From Bolinopsis microptera (lineage: Eukaryota > Ctenophora > Tentaculata > Lobata > Bolinopsidae): 64,000 nt of DNA. The position numbers and the translations under genes are program-made. Location: positions 5,924,169 through 5,988,168 of the forward strand of contig NC_087079.1 in NCBI RefSeq assembly GCF_026151205.1, read 5' to 3'. Positions 24,003-36,130 of the stretch are shown here, in pieces; positions within the stretch are counted from its first letter, which is position 1, and the number at the start of each line of letters is the position of its first letter. The notes below the pieces were generated by a model. The model was not told where the DNA came from, did no database searches, and worked only from the letters and a program-made list of their open reading frames with translations.

Positions 24003-25360
24003 AACACATTTGGAAGACTGCACTGGTTTGTGAATCCAGGTTGATCTGGTATTAGGAGAGAAATCCTAAATGTTTAGCTGAATCTACTAGAGTATCCAAT
24101 GACATGCTTCCCAGTTCAAGGAACTGAACATGAATGAAACTTATTTATGGTGCTCATTGCTCATGCTGTGTCTATGAAGTCTGTTTCTCATCATTCAGTT
24201 TTAAGAAGATTGGTGTGGTATCTGGATTTGACTTGATAGTTTGCGTTGTACCTCTTGAGATCAAACCAGTGTGTGCTGCAGACGTGAACATTTTATTAAC
24301 GATAATTAAGAATATATTAAGACAAATTTACAGATACAGACTGATGAGTTGGGATGATAGAGCTGCCACTAGAACTGGAATATTTATCTAAGTCGATAAA
24401 AATATAAAGAATACACTATCATTCTTTTCTATTGTGTATGCTATACTATTTTAGTAATAAGGGGCCATAATTGTTTCAATTATGTAACTGTATAGAATTA
24501 TTATTATTACTAGTTTAGTTAAGCATGCATTCATCTCTAAAGTTAATCTGTTTATTAAACAATCTAGCCATGTAAATTGAGAAACCATCTTTAATCTGGT
24601 CTCACCTTGCAGAAGCTCTGATTCACAAATAATTATAATTCATTCAATTGAGATAAATAAAATAGCCCAATCGCTACGTGTATTGTACCGTTTGCGCAAA
24701 GAATACGATTTCTTGCACAATAATAAATGGATCGAACATCGATATATTCGAGACTTCTATGTTCAGCTTTTGACAAATAAGTCAAAGTAACTACAAGCAT
24801 CGAGATGCGACAATAAAAACTATAATGCCAAAAAAGTTGGCTTACTATGGTTTAGATTTTAAAAGATTTGACACTTGTATGCCCAAATCATCGAACCTAG
24901 CCAGATCGTCGAAACTAACCCATTCACTGCGAGCGTACTTAATCTTTTCAGATCAGCCAGCTGGAACTTCAAAAAAATGTTCTTCATTTTTTCGTTCACT
25001 TGGTTTTGCATTAAGTTGATGTGTGTCGATCAAAATCATGCTTTTCATGAAAAAATGACAAGCAAGACAACTCGTTGTTTGATTTATAGTACATAGTACT
25101 CTAAGCCTTACTTAACTAATTAAACTGGGATGGACGCGGGCCCAATAGTTTCCCGGCCCAGTTATAACTACTACGAGTTGAGCTTGAGATGAATTTAATT
25201 GTTCTGTTTGATAGACTAACCGGGCGCGCATTATATTACTTTTGTACTTCGCTGTTCGCAGCACTTTGCTTTGGGCCATTATATTTCGAATAAAAGCTAA
25301 ACACACTACTTCGAAGAAATTTAATGTTTAAACAATGCAAATATCATCTGTGCAAAATTT
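24003..25360. other. Gene-free AT-rich stretch
   Basis: The small open frames here (for example an 85-codon frame at 24134-24391) show no recognisable domain or coding bias. No RNA gene was identified. Confidence 0.45.
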
Positions 25361-25737
25361 ACTGGGCGGCACTCAGCCTGTCATTCCGTCTAATCTCTAT
25401 TCGGAACATATTATTATTTGGAGGACTTCGCCGCTTCGACGCGCCGCGCAAACTAGCATTCTTAATTCGCATCTTCATGACAAGATTGTTGCTTTACTTC
25501 ACAAAGCAATAATCTGAAAGGGTTGACATTAACAGGTGATACTCGTAAAATATCTGTTCCAGGACCGTCGAAGAGTCCAACTCGGCGCGCGTCCTGATAG
25601 GTTGTAAACCTACAAGGGTTGACATCGTCAATCAAGATTATGAACGATAAAATAAAATAGCTTGGGGACCCCAGGTAATCAAAAATAAAAGTCATTTTGA
25701 GACAAATTAAAATGGGCCCACCCCAGTTTATGGTTTT

Positions 25738-25820
25738 AGTTATTTATTTAGTTATTTATTTAGTTATTTATTTAGTTATTCATGATTAGGTTTAGGGTTA
25801 GGGTTAGGTTTAGGGTTATG
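25738..25820 (+). repeat. TTATTTATTTAG repeat and interstitial telomeric repeats
   Basis: Four copies of a 12-bp TTATTTATTTAG unit run directly into TTTAGGGTTAGGGTTAGG-type sequence (about 25785-25820). More TTAGGG-like runs occur at about 26778, 26815, 26912 and 26955. The TTAGGG type is the ancestral animal telomere repeat. Confidence 0.75.
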
Positions 25821-27498
25821 CGATCAAAGTAACAATTGTTGTTTGAAGTGGGATAGATCTCGCCTCCCATTGCAAGCTTGGAGGACTTCGCCGCTTCGAC
25901 GCGCCGCGCAAACTAGCATTCTTGATTCGTCTATCTTTGCTCTGCTTCGCAGAGCAACGATCTCGATGGGTTGACACCGTCAATCAAGTTGTAAGCCCGC
26001 CGCGCATGACAAGTGCACGGCTGTATCGTGGCTTTCGTCGCGTCCCGATTTCATTAAGTTGTAAGTTCACCTAGCCATGAGTCTACGCGTACTGAGTGAC
26101 ACGCTTGTTTCACAAGCGCGGTCAGTCGCGCGCTACTGCAAGCGAGAGGGCTCTGGATAGAGCAAAGTTGTAAGCGTGCTAAATCACTTTACAGTTGATT
26201 TTTGATGGACGATGTCAATCCGTCGAGATCGTTCGCGTTGCTCTGCGAAGCAAAGCAACGATCGACAACGGATTCACCTAACCATGTGCTTTCGCGCCAC
26301 TTCGGGCACGCTTGTTTCACCGCCGTGAGGCGGGCGCGCGCTACTGCAAGCGCAAGGGCTCTGGATAGAGCAAGACAACGGATGCAAGCAAGAATGCGAA
26401 GCAAGAATGCTAGTTTGCGCGGCGCGTCGAAGCGTCGAAGTCCTCCAAAGTTGATTTTAGAGATTGTTCTTAAAGGGCTCCCGACAATTGAAACCAACTT
26501 TAATCGATGTATCTTCGGCGCGGACGCTGATTCCGAATCACCTCCGATCCCATGACCCATGACATATGGTTAAAATGCTCCCCTGACGTTACCTGGGGAC
26601 CCCAGGCTATTATGTTCATTAAAATAGAGATTAGGCGGAATGACAGGCTGAGCGCGGCCCAGTAACCCTGACGGGATATTGGCGAAAAACTGTTTCGATC
26701 ACGTAATATGATCATATCACGCGATCCGATCGAGATGATCGATACGACCGTATAAAGAAGTTAGTTTAACTTTTTGTAAGGGTTAGGGTTTCAGTATATG
26801 CTTTTGTTAAGGATTGGGTTAGGGTGATACTCGTAAAATATTTGTTCCATATATTGGACCGTCGACGAGTCCAATTCGGCGCGCGTCCTGGTAGGTTGTA
26901 AACCTACAAGTTAGGGTTAGGATTGGGATCAAATAATTGGACTTGGAGGGTTACTGTTAGGGTTCCGAATAGTCGTTCAGGACCAGCTTTGCTCTATCCA
27001 GAGCCCTTGCGCTTGCAGTAGCGCGCGCCCGCCTCACGGCATGAAACAAGCGCGCCCGCAGCGGCGCGAAAGCACATGGTTAGGTGAAGACCAGCTAGAG
27101 AACGGGTTGAAAAAGTCACGTGACAGTCGAGTGTAGAGTGATTAATCATCATCCCGGAGCGGCCCACTTTACAGCACTAATGGTGCGATGCCCGGCGGCC
27201 AATGCCGCGATGTACTACTGGGTCGTGCGAGGCAGTATCGAATATAACGATGCGATTTGATTCACGATGTCAATCCTTCGCAGCTCGGTGAGGCACAGTG
27301 GTGCATATCGCCGATCTACCGAAGGTGGTTGCGAGAAGCATTATTGGATGCGCGCGCGCGACCCAGTAATGCATCGCGCTACAACGATGCGATATACTTC
27401 ATTACTTCAGCTAACTGGACACTAGCAGTTAAACTATAACTTGTATCATATCCCAAACTATGTTAGGTATCGGCCCATGAAAGCAACCCAAAGAGATT

Positions 27499-27920
27499 TC
27501 GGCAATTCGGTAGTGTGGCATAACACGGTTAACGCACGGTTAAGGCACGGTTAAAGCACAGTTAAGGCACGGTTAAGGCACGGTTAAGGCACAAGGGTTA
27601 CATAAGGCACGGTTCTTAAGGCACGGTTAACGCACGGTTAAGGCACGGTTAAGGCACGGTTAAGGCACAAACTGCCCAAAAGCAACCTTTATGGTCGCTT
27701 AAGGCACGGTTAACACACGGTTAACGCACGGTTGGGGAAATATAACATATAATTATAAACATACAAGTGGTTAACTAAGGCACGGTTAAGGCACGGCTAG
27801 GGAACAAGGGTTACATAAGGCACTTGGTTGCGTTAACCGTGCCTTAAGAACCGTGCCTTATGTAACCCTTGTGCCTTAACCGTGCGTTAACCGTGTTATG
27901 CCACACTACCGAATTGCCGA
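27499..27920. mobile_element. Small foldback element with CGGTTAAGGCAC core
   Basis: TCGGCAATTCGGTAGTGTGG at the left end is perfectly inverted at the right end (27888-27920). Both arms continue into the same CACGGTTAACGCACGGTTAAGG sequence, and the interior consists of the 12-bp unit CGGTTAAGGCAC. The arms also share ACAAGGGTTACATAAGGCAC. It has long inverted repeats with tandem repeats inside, the same design as the element at 2735-5509 but unrelated in sequence. No clear target duplication. Confidence 0.8.
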
Positions 27921-28616
27921 GATGGCAACAGCTAGTAGTAATAGTATAGTGCATAGTGATAGTGTGATTGACGTAATGTGTCAAGACCGTACCCAGAAAT
28001 TATATACTTGTGCAAATAAAAATCATGTCATGATCCGACTGGGATTTTTAAATGATTTCGATTGAACATGTTTATACGCTTTATGATTTAGAATTGTAAT
28101 TATGCGTTACACGTGATAGTTGATATTTCGATTTGTTGACCGTCCATTTTAATTATACATCTGATCGAATTCAATGGTGATTAGAAATAGAATTGGACCT
28201 ATCCGTGTAGGTGCATTATAAACGTTTATTTCTTGTATAAAAAGGGCCCGAGGGGATTATATGGAGTAACACAGATCGATATATTTTTGGACGCTGATTC
28301 ATGATTTCGAATCATCCCCTACTAAACCCATGAGTGGAGGGGTTAACGGGTGATACTCGTAAAATATCTGTTCCATATATCGACGAGTCCAACTCGGCGC
28401 GCGTCCTGGTAGGTTGTAAACCTACAAGTGGAGGGGGTGCATGCGAAGCCTTACAAGAGAATCAAAAATTCAGTTTGGTCCAGTTCAATCGTTATCTGGT
28501 TTGAGTGTTTTAACTGTCCAAATTTTACTTAAAATGTAAAATCGGTGCCAAAAATTTTAGGATTACAACATCAAACATTGAAGTTGAACATTAGAACATA
28601 TTTAAGATATTTGGTT

Positions 28617-28651
28617 GCCAGCCCTACGTATTGAACATACGTAGGGCTGGC
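28617..28651. repeat. Perfect 15-bp-stem hairpin
   Basis: GCCAGCCCTACGTAT and ATACGTAGGGCTGGC are exact reverse complements separated by TGAAC. No T-run follows, so no terminator or known RNA is implied. Confidence 0.7.
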
Positions 28652-29430
28652 TAATTATATTAGTCCGATAAATAATATTTGATAATGCTTCGGAGATTAA
28701 CAATAACCGACCGCACACCTTGAGTTAATTGAATAAATGTGGCACACAGATCCGCCTTTAGAAGCTAAGTTGGCCTGTGTTTTTAAGTGGAATTGGAACT
28801 TTAACCACAACAAAATCTAATATCATTATTTGACCGTCACGGGCCCGGGCAACCAACTTGCAATTTTTTGTGATTTCATTACGTGCGATCCCCAGTTTTC
28901 CATCAGTATAATCTTATTCTTACTGATGCACTAATTAAGTTTTTAGATTAACTTAAAACTCTGGACCAGGACAAAGAACATGTTAATTAGATTTGTGGTT
29001 CATTCAGTGGAAACCCTGAGCTGGCATCAATCCGTGGGATCATCCAGTTAATTGGGGGTCGCTCTTATCTCCTGATCAGGCATTCTTCGAGTTCGACTCT
29101 AAGTGTCCTTCTTTTCGAATATTGAGAAGTATTAACTTAAAACTGTTAACATTAGTCAGCTTGGGCCTTTTTCTTTGCTAACAGTAACCATTTTGGATCA
29201 GTACAGTTATATAAGTGTGTGGTTCCAGTATAAATATAATTTAGCCAAATATGGAGATTTACAGGTTATACTTATAGTAAACTATGCTATTCACAATTGA
29301 TATCAACAGTCTTTCTTTGCTATTAAATGGCTGCAGATTTAGTGTGTGGTGTATGTTTCCCCTTTGTTCGGTGCCAAATATTTGGTGTCCTACACTTTAA
29401 TTTTACTTCGGTTCTTTTAACACTAACAGT
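28652..29430. other. Gene-free stretch upstream of the acid phosphatase gene
   Basis: No exon or known RNA is supported. GAGTTCGACTC near 29088 resembles a tRNA T-arm or B-box, but no cloverleaf can be drawn around it. Confidence 0.45.
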
Positions 29431-29478
29431 TACCAGCAAATTACAAGTAGCCGCAGGCTACCTGTAATTTTGCTGGTA
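29431..29478. repeat. Near-perfect 22-bp inverted repeat (hairpin)
   Basis: TACCAGCAAATTACAAGTAG at the left pairs with CTACCTGTAATTTTGCTGGT at the right with a GCC-type tip, one mismatch and one single-base bulge. It lies about 310 bp upstream of the acid phosphatase start. Confidence 0.65.
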
Positions 29479-29787
29479 CAGGTTCCCGACCGCATTTATG
29501 GCTCTTACATCTAAGCTAATCCCAGGAACTCTCATGTCTAAACTTTTGATTACTAGTTCTTTCTTAAAACATTTTATTTCAAAGCAACCAGTTCGTTTCA
29601 CAATTTCACACGTAAGAAAGATCGTCTCCTTTTGCATTTGGAGCTGGTCAGATGTTGGGTCTAAACTAGGGCTGACCAGGAGTTCAAGCTGATCTTTCTT
29701 TAATATTAATCAACTTTATTTATCATCCATAAACCATTGGTTTAATCATTAATCCTCATTACACTGTAACTCCTTTTTAGAAATATA

Positions 29788-31585
29788 ATGGAAGGCAGGC
29801 CGGTTTTACTTCTTCTGCTAGCCACAGCCGCCCTTGTGTCTGGTAAAATGGACTTGAAAAAACCGGAAGACCGTCTTTCCAACATAGTGGAATGGTCAGA
29901 TTTGGACTCTGACGATAGTTACATTTACAAACTATCCGACGATGATAAGGAAGAGTACGAATATACCATACCTTACGACTGGACTATGGACGAGTTCACT
30001 GGGATTGACACTGAGAACTCAAGGTGTGGAGATGAAGTTGAGATGCTGGACGTGTCCAAGATGAAGAAACCTCACCAGATCAGGCTATCGTTCACCGGAA
30101 ACCCAACTGAGATGGCTATAACATGGACTACAAACGGACGAACTGAACATGAGCTGGTAAACTACGGACCAGTAAAATCTGACCTAAACTACACGTCCAC
30201 CTCCATCTCCCATCAGTACAAATGGCACTGGGACGCGGAGCTGAGTCAATGGTACTACACCAGCGGCTTTATACACGAGGCTCTCATGATTAACCTTATC
30301 CCTGGTATGATCCACTACTATCAGATTGAGAGTAATGGGGAGAAGTCAGCCGTGATAAAGTTTGTGGCTGCCCAAGAATCAGGTTCTAGGGCACCTCTCT
30401 CCTTCATGCATGTAGGAGACGTTGGAACATTTGGGACCTCAGTGATGGTGACAAATGACATGATGAAGAGGATGGAAGAACAACAGTTTCATGGCTTAAT
30501 CCACTGTGGGGATATCAGCTATGCTAACGGATTCAACCACAGCCGTCCAACGAACGCAGAGCAGAAAGTGTGGGACACCTGGGGTCAGATGGTGGAGCCG
30601 GTTGGAAGCAAGATGGCTTACATGGCAGTTCCAGGCAACCACGAGCTGGATATTTACGATTCGACCAACGAGAACGGCACAATCTACACCAAGCGCTTCA
30701 TTATGCCGGGAAATGAACGTTATTTCTCATACGGAGTGGGTATGGTGCAGTTCGTTGCAGTTTCTACTGACGAGTCTATTGATGCCAACTCCACTCAGGG
30801 GCAGTGGTTCAAGAACGTTCTGAAGAAAGCAAATCAAAACAGAGATAGCCGACCATGGTTAGTTGTCTTCCAGCACAGGCCTATTTACAACTCAAACAAT
30901 AAGCACAAGCACTGGAAAGGTCGGCAGTTCAACACCAGTTCCCGGTACGTAAACCCGGAGATAATAGGGTGGACAGACAACTACCCCACCCTGCTGGTGG
31001 AGCAGAACGTGGACCTGGTCCTCATGGGACATGTTCACCACTATGAGAGGACCTGGCCAATGAAGAACCTTACAACCTACGATACAAGGTTCGTGGGCAA
31101 TCGCACAGCTGAGAATTTGATTAGTGCACCGGTTTAGAATTAGTGGTTGAGATCTCTGATAATTTGAATCGTTAATGCTTTCAAAATAATAAAGGCAGTA
31201 ATAATTTAATTACTAGTTAATTACAGTCTAATTACTAATTAATTACAGCTACAAGAACGTGAGGTACCCAGTGCACATAACCTGTGGCCACGGAGGAAAG
31301 TCTCTGTACAGGTTCTACGACTACTACAGGAACGGGACCTACTTCGACTCTTACTACAAATCAGACCCGGGATGGGTTGCTCAACGGGACAATTCTCACT
31401 GGGGTCATTGTGAGCTGGATTTTATTGATGATACGACTGTGGAGCATAGGATGTACAAGATGAACGAGGCTGATCCTACGGTCAAGGTGCTTTTAACAAG
31501 GTCTAAAGAGAGATGGTCTTCAGGGACAGCACTCGCCTTCTCATCTGCTCTTATTTTCTTATCTGTAGGTACCTTACTTTGGTGA
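29788..31585 (+). CDS. Purple acid phosphatase (ACP7/PAP-like), secreted or GPI-anchored
   Basis: Exon 1 is 29788-31131 and exon 2 is 31256-31585, about 557 residues. The junction is provisional: the CCG|GTTTAG donor joins in phase with CAAG|AAC, although TTACAG at 31243-31248 is the stronger-looking acceptor. A signal peptide (RPVLLLLLATAALVSG) starts the protein. The five metallophosphatase blocks are present: HVGDVG, GDISYANG, GNHELD, VFQHRPIY and GHVHHYER, which hold the Fe/Zn ligands. A fibronectin-like domain precedes them (about 90-200). The tail (GTALAFSSALIFLSVGTLLW) is hydrophobic to the last residue, like a GPI-attachment signal. Acid phosphatase activity outside the cell or in lysosomes is inferred from the family. 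An acceptor (TCCTTTTTAG) ends 7 nt before the ATG. It converges with SLC35F5. Confidence 0.9.
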
Positions 31586-32701
31586 AATTAGGGGTTTTGC
31601 TGTAGTTATGCAGACCAGCAGACAGTGTTATTTCTATTAATTTTTACGATGCACGTTCAAATATGAAGTTCTGATAGTCGAATAAACCGGACTTTATAAT
31701 TCAACGAAGAGATGTATTTTGAGGACACTGTTGACCCTTCATGACTACTGGATAGTGCGATTATCATATCTTGATTTTGTGACCCAATCGATGATAACGC
31801 AATTTAATATTTCTATGGTTTATACGGTTTTGTTTACAAAAAATCGAACTTGTTTGATTTGATGATTGATCTAATTAACAAGAGTGTATCAGCTAAACCC
31901 GTAACATTTCACAGAAATTGTCGAACAGTACTGCAGCTAGAGAACACAACAATTCCTTTTTTGAAATGTTTACAGCAATTTTTATCACAGTAATTCTGAA
32001 TCAAAATCATGCCAACATCGGAAAAAATCAATAAAATACATTAATTTACACCGTTAAACGGTGTTTTATTAATTAATTAATTAGTTAATTAATAGCAGTC
32101 AGCTCTTTAGCAACATAACGCCTACAGTAGCTGGAATGATTTTAAAACTTTAGGTTATCCTACCAACTATTATAATATCAAAATGATAATTATTCAAATA
32201 TTATCATTTCCGGATCCTCACATATTGAATTTGATCGCATATAGAAAATACCAATGATTAAAAAACAAAATACGTGCAACACTAAAAACAATGTAGTGAC
32301 AATGTAAGACTAAATATAGTGCTCTCATCTTAAGTTGGCCCCTCAGACGAAGAAGAAAATAATGAATTTAAATACAATTAAAAACTTTAAAAAGTGAGAT
32401 GGTGATAATTTTAGTGATCCCAGGGGCTAACTTCAACTAAAAACACTATAAAATCATGGTGATACTTATAATTTAAAAATTCAAAAAATCATGCGATAAA
32501 AATTTCACCTCAGTCTCAATTTATTTGAAATTATAATCGAAATGTGGGGTTTAAAAATAAAACTAACACTATGTTCTTATTTAGCAGGAGCAGCAAAAAT
32601 CATAATACAATAATCAATTTTAAAATAAAGTTCCAATACTATACAAGCCAGGAAGTATGATCACTTGATAAAAAGATGGTATCACGTGACATAAAAAGGG
32701 G
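31586..32701. other. Convergent 3' flanks of the phosphatase and SLC35F5
   Basis: AT-rich sequence, probably the two 3' UTRs. A TTAATTAATTAATTAG run lies at about 32072-32092. No gene seen. Confidence 0.5.
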
Positions 32702-35700
32702 CTATGAGGGTGAATGTAAAGTTCTGCTATTACTGTTCTGATCAGCAGTTGTTGTTCCCTCCAGCAACCCCTGAATCTCAGATTGAGTCCTACCATTACC
32801 CCACCCCATCTTCAACTCAACCACCCCATACATCCTCCGTGACCACTCTAAAACCGGATCATAGTACTCTATCAAACACAAAATATTCAGCACGACGAAG
32901 CTGATTACGATAAGAACTGTTCCCACGAAGAAGGAAACGGAGAAAGTCTGTTTGTTAACCATAATGTCTACGATAATGGAGGTAGGAGATGTGAGTCCGA
33001 GTCCGATGGTAGCAATAAGAGAGGATGTAAGGAGCGTGGACCACAGCCACAGCAGATCTGAGATTACAGTCCCCAGAATGGCTGTAAGGATCAGGAATTT
33101 CCACTCTTTTTGGGCAGGCCAGGCGAAGGTTTCAATTCCGGAGAAGTGTAGGATTGGGAAGAGAGGTAGGAGCAAGACAGCGGAGATTATACCAACTGTA
33201 CCAAAAAACAGAACGATATCAACCCGATCGTCTGATCCGTCAGCTGAGCCGGCTACTCGACGGAAATAAACAATATAAATGGCGTAGAGAAGAGAGGAAG
33301 CAATGGCGAACATGATCCCAAACATTCCAGACGCTGAATCAGTGGTTCCTGCATCATCGGGAGTTTCATTTTTCTTAGACAGACACAGAATGACGACCCC
33401 GCTCATATTCAAACCTACCAGCAGAAACTTAGTGAGAGAGATCTTATCCTGGCTGCCAACCGGGAACGCGGCGCTCATGAGCAGAACGAAAACAGAGGAG
33501 GTGACAGAGAGTACTTCCACGTAGGACAGAGCCGTTTTCTCTAGAGCCAGTGCGTTCAGATAGTTCCCAATAAACCACAGTATAGAGTAAACAAACGCAA
33601 CTCTTATGTGTTCTTTGAAAGATAGCTTCACGACCTCACTCCTAGAGTTGAATGGCCGGCGAGCCTCACGTTGGAGGGTTACATCATGTGAGGCTAGACA
33701 GCGAACCTCTGCTAGAGACCGGAACTTTATCCGTTTAGAGGTGGAACACTCCAACATAGGGGTGTCAGATGTTGGGGAGGGTAGTGTCACGTGGTGTGCT
33801 CCGATAGAGGCTTCTTGTAGGTGGAGGTCCAGACCTAGGGGGTTGGTCAGGGAGGAGGAGGAGGTTTTCTTTAGGGCACTTTTCTTTGGTCGGGGAGTGG
33901 TGGGCCGCTGTGTCGGTGGTTCACTGAGGTATTCTGTGTTACTTTTTAGTAATATCCCAGATTTTCAAATTGTTATGATTTGAAGAGAGCTAGAAACTGT
34001 ACGACATGTTTCTTCTGAGATATGAAAGTACAATTTAACATGGTAATAAATGAAGTAAAATAATGAATCTGACTAACTTGATCTCGGTCTCAGTGGAGAT
34101 AAGAACCTCGTCGTCACTCTCACTCGCCATTTCACTACCACTATCAGATCGGTCGAACTCAAGCCTGAATATCACTGTGTAACACTGTGTAACACTGTGT
34201 AACGCTGTAACACTGTGTAACGTCTGTAACACTGTGTAACGCTGTGTAACACTGTGTAACACTGTGTAACACTGTGTAACGCTGTAACACTGTGTAACAC
34301 TGTAATGCTGTAACACTGTGTAACACTGTAACGCTGTGTAATACTGTAGCACTGTGTAACACTGTAACACTGTGTAACACTGCGTAACGCTGTAACACTG
34401 TGTAACGCTGTAACACTGTGTAACACTGTAATGCAGTAACACTGTGTAACACTGTGTAACACTTTGTAACGCTGTGTAATACTGTGTAATAATGTGTAAC
34501 GCTGTAACACTGTGTAACGCTGTGTGACACTGTAATGCTGTAACACTATAACACTGTGTAACACTATAACACTGTGTAACACTGTAATGCTGTGTAACAC
34601 TGTGTAACACTGTGTAACGCTGTGTAACACTGTGTGTTTGTAACACAGTGTAACGTCTGATGTATTTTACTACTTATGTTATTAATGTTGATGTATTTTA
34701 GCGGTGCTTGTTGGAAAATGAAAGATACTCCTCTAAAAAAGAAGTTGATTTAAGCGATATGATCATAGAATTTATATATAAATTTATATACAAATTCAAT
34801 ATATATATTGATTAAATCGGTTGAAATGTTCGCCTTAGGCCAAAGGAAGTCAGTTATTTAAAGATAATCTAAAAGCGAATAATAATAATAGAAGTGTTAG
34901 ATAAAAGTGTTAAACTACCTCTCATAGCTGGAAGGACCGAGAAGTTCCTGAGGGTTCCTCACCGGTACAATACAATAACTAAACAACTTGGGAACATACT
35001 TCAAAAGTTTCAACAAGTACACGATGAACATGGAGGACTTGAAGTACACCAGGAAGAAGGGTTTATCGTACTTCTCCTTGAAGATTATTTCAGTTAGCTC
35101 GTCCCCTCCCACCCAACATATCACTACCAACAGTATTATACCTGTAATTAAATCATTTGTTACGGATCCTTCACGTGTTACGTATTTGTCAAGTATTGGC
35201 TATTTTAGACCCTTCCTCTTGCTCAAAGTTCACGATTAGGCATAACTTACACTGTGCACACCCCCCTCATCCTCTAGGCTGGCTAACTTAATAATATGTG
35301 AAAAATCTCTGGCGATATTATGTACGGGACGATATTATGTATACATTTCATTCATCTGGTGGGCCAGCATGGTCTCATTAAGCTAACTGAATCAAGGTAG
35401 GAAGGTAGTACGTTTTCGTGAAAAGTCGGGGTGAGATGTGCCGCTCTCGGCAGTCGCCACAATTATATGCATGCATAGTTGCAACCTTACATTCCTTGGA
35501 CCTGGATTCTTCGGCTTATTAAACATAGCATGAAACACGGCTGGAATCCCACCCCCATTAATACATACCTACATGATATTAACACTTTATTTTTATTTTT
35601 TGAGAGTAAAATTTGTTTCTTCAATTATTGTTCTCCAATATTTTGATACACAAATGGCCATGTAAATTTAACCTGGAGTAAATTTTAGTAAATTGGTCCA

Positions 35701-36063
35701 CCCAATTTTTCTCGGGTTTCCAAACTAAAACTAGGAAATCTCACGGTCAATATGATACATTACTTGTTATCCTGGTGAAACTTCAGGTCTAAATTGAGCA
35801 ACAAGAGCGACATTTGATACACCCAAGGTGGGTATATATTTCTTTTGAAATACATTCCATTTCTGCGGAATGAACAAGCTGTAACCTTATCAGGTTATCA
35901 GGCTTAACATTGAAAAATGTTTGATGTAGCCAGAGAATCACCTTTGTAAAAAAAAGTTCATCAAAGTCAGGAAAATTAATTCAAAGTTCTGAAACTAACC
36001 CAGACCAAGGACGTATCTTCTTCTGGGACCCTCAGTAATCGGTAACCTCTGTGTCAATGCCAT
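32702..36063 (-). CDS. SLC35F5: SLC35F5-like multipass membrane transporter
   Basis: Four exons in compatible phases: 36063-36006, 35141-34919, 34164-34078 and 33941-32702, giving 535 residues (human about 523). Exon 1 supplies MALTQRL...GPRRRYVLG, matching the RRRMALG start of the family; its GTCTGG donor is weak, so exon 1 is the least certain. Exon 2 carries TM1 (IILLVVICWV) and ELTE...KYDKPFF...SSMF as in SLC35F5. Exon 3 is acidic (SDSGSEMASESDDEV). Exon 4 holds the remaining TMs, with HIRVAFVYSILWF, LLYAIYIVYFRR, and LWLWSTLLTSSLIATIGL diagnostic of SLC35F3-5. The family belongs to the nucleotide-sugar/drug-metabolite superfamily; the substrate is not established. Intron 2 ends in a tandem array (34172-34640). 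Confidence 0.9.
34172..34640. repeat. GTGTAACACT tandem array abutting a 3' splice site
   Basis: Units of GTGTAACACT and GCTGTAACACT alternate for about 470 bp and stop 6-8 nt from the AG (34165-34166) of SLC35F5 exon 3. On the minus strand no frame of the unit contains a stop, and one frame runs straight into exon 3. Confidence 0.95.
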
Positions 36064-36130
36064 TACCAGTCCTTATATGGTAATATTGTTCCCAGTCCTT
36101 ATATGGTAATATTTTTCCCAGTCCTTCCTA
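36064..36130 (-). repeat. 26-bp direct repeat directly before the SLC35F5 start codon
   Basis: In gene sense, GGACTGGGAACAATATTACC with ATATAA is repeated about 2.5 times, and the last copy ends at the ATG (36063). Confidence 0.7.

Larger units (their letters stand above)
25361..28430. repeat. Mosaic of shuffled, partly inverted GC-rich repeat blocks
   Basis: At least four blocks recur. Block 1 (GGAGGACTTCGCCGCTTCGA...) is at 25420, 25880 and inverted at 26401-26448. Block 2 (GATACTCGTAAAATAT...GTTGTAAACCTACAAG) is at 25537, 26826 and 28351. Block 3 (CTCAGCCTGTCATTCCGTCT) is at 25361 and inverted at 26617-26665. Block 4 (GCTACTGCAAGCGCAAGGGC, with CTCTGGATAGAGCAA) is at 26107, 26310 and inverted at 26988-27056. 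GGGGACCCCAGG occurs at 25665 and 26594. The blocks are far more GC- and CpG-rich than the flanks. No transposase or RNA gene is recognised. Other features inside are the telomere-like run and the 422-bp foldback element. Confidence 0.75.

Noticed and set aside
24134-24391. 85-codon plus-strand frame
   Set aside because: Cys-rich but without motif, signal or conserved pattern; consistent with chance.
26189-26560. Overlapping antiparallel frames of about 120 codons
   Set aside because: GC-rich repeat blocks lack stops on both strands; the sequence is shared with other copies in the mosaic that are not open.
29080-29110. GAGTTCGACTC resembling a tRNA T-arm/B-box
   Set aside because: No matching acceptor stem, anticodon arm or A-box at the right spacing.
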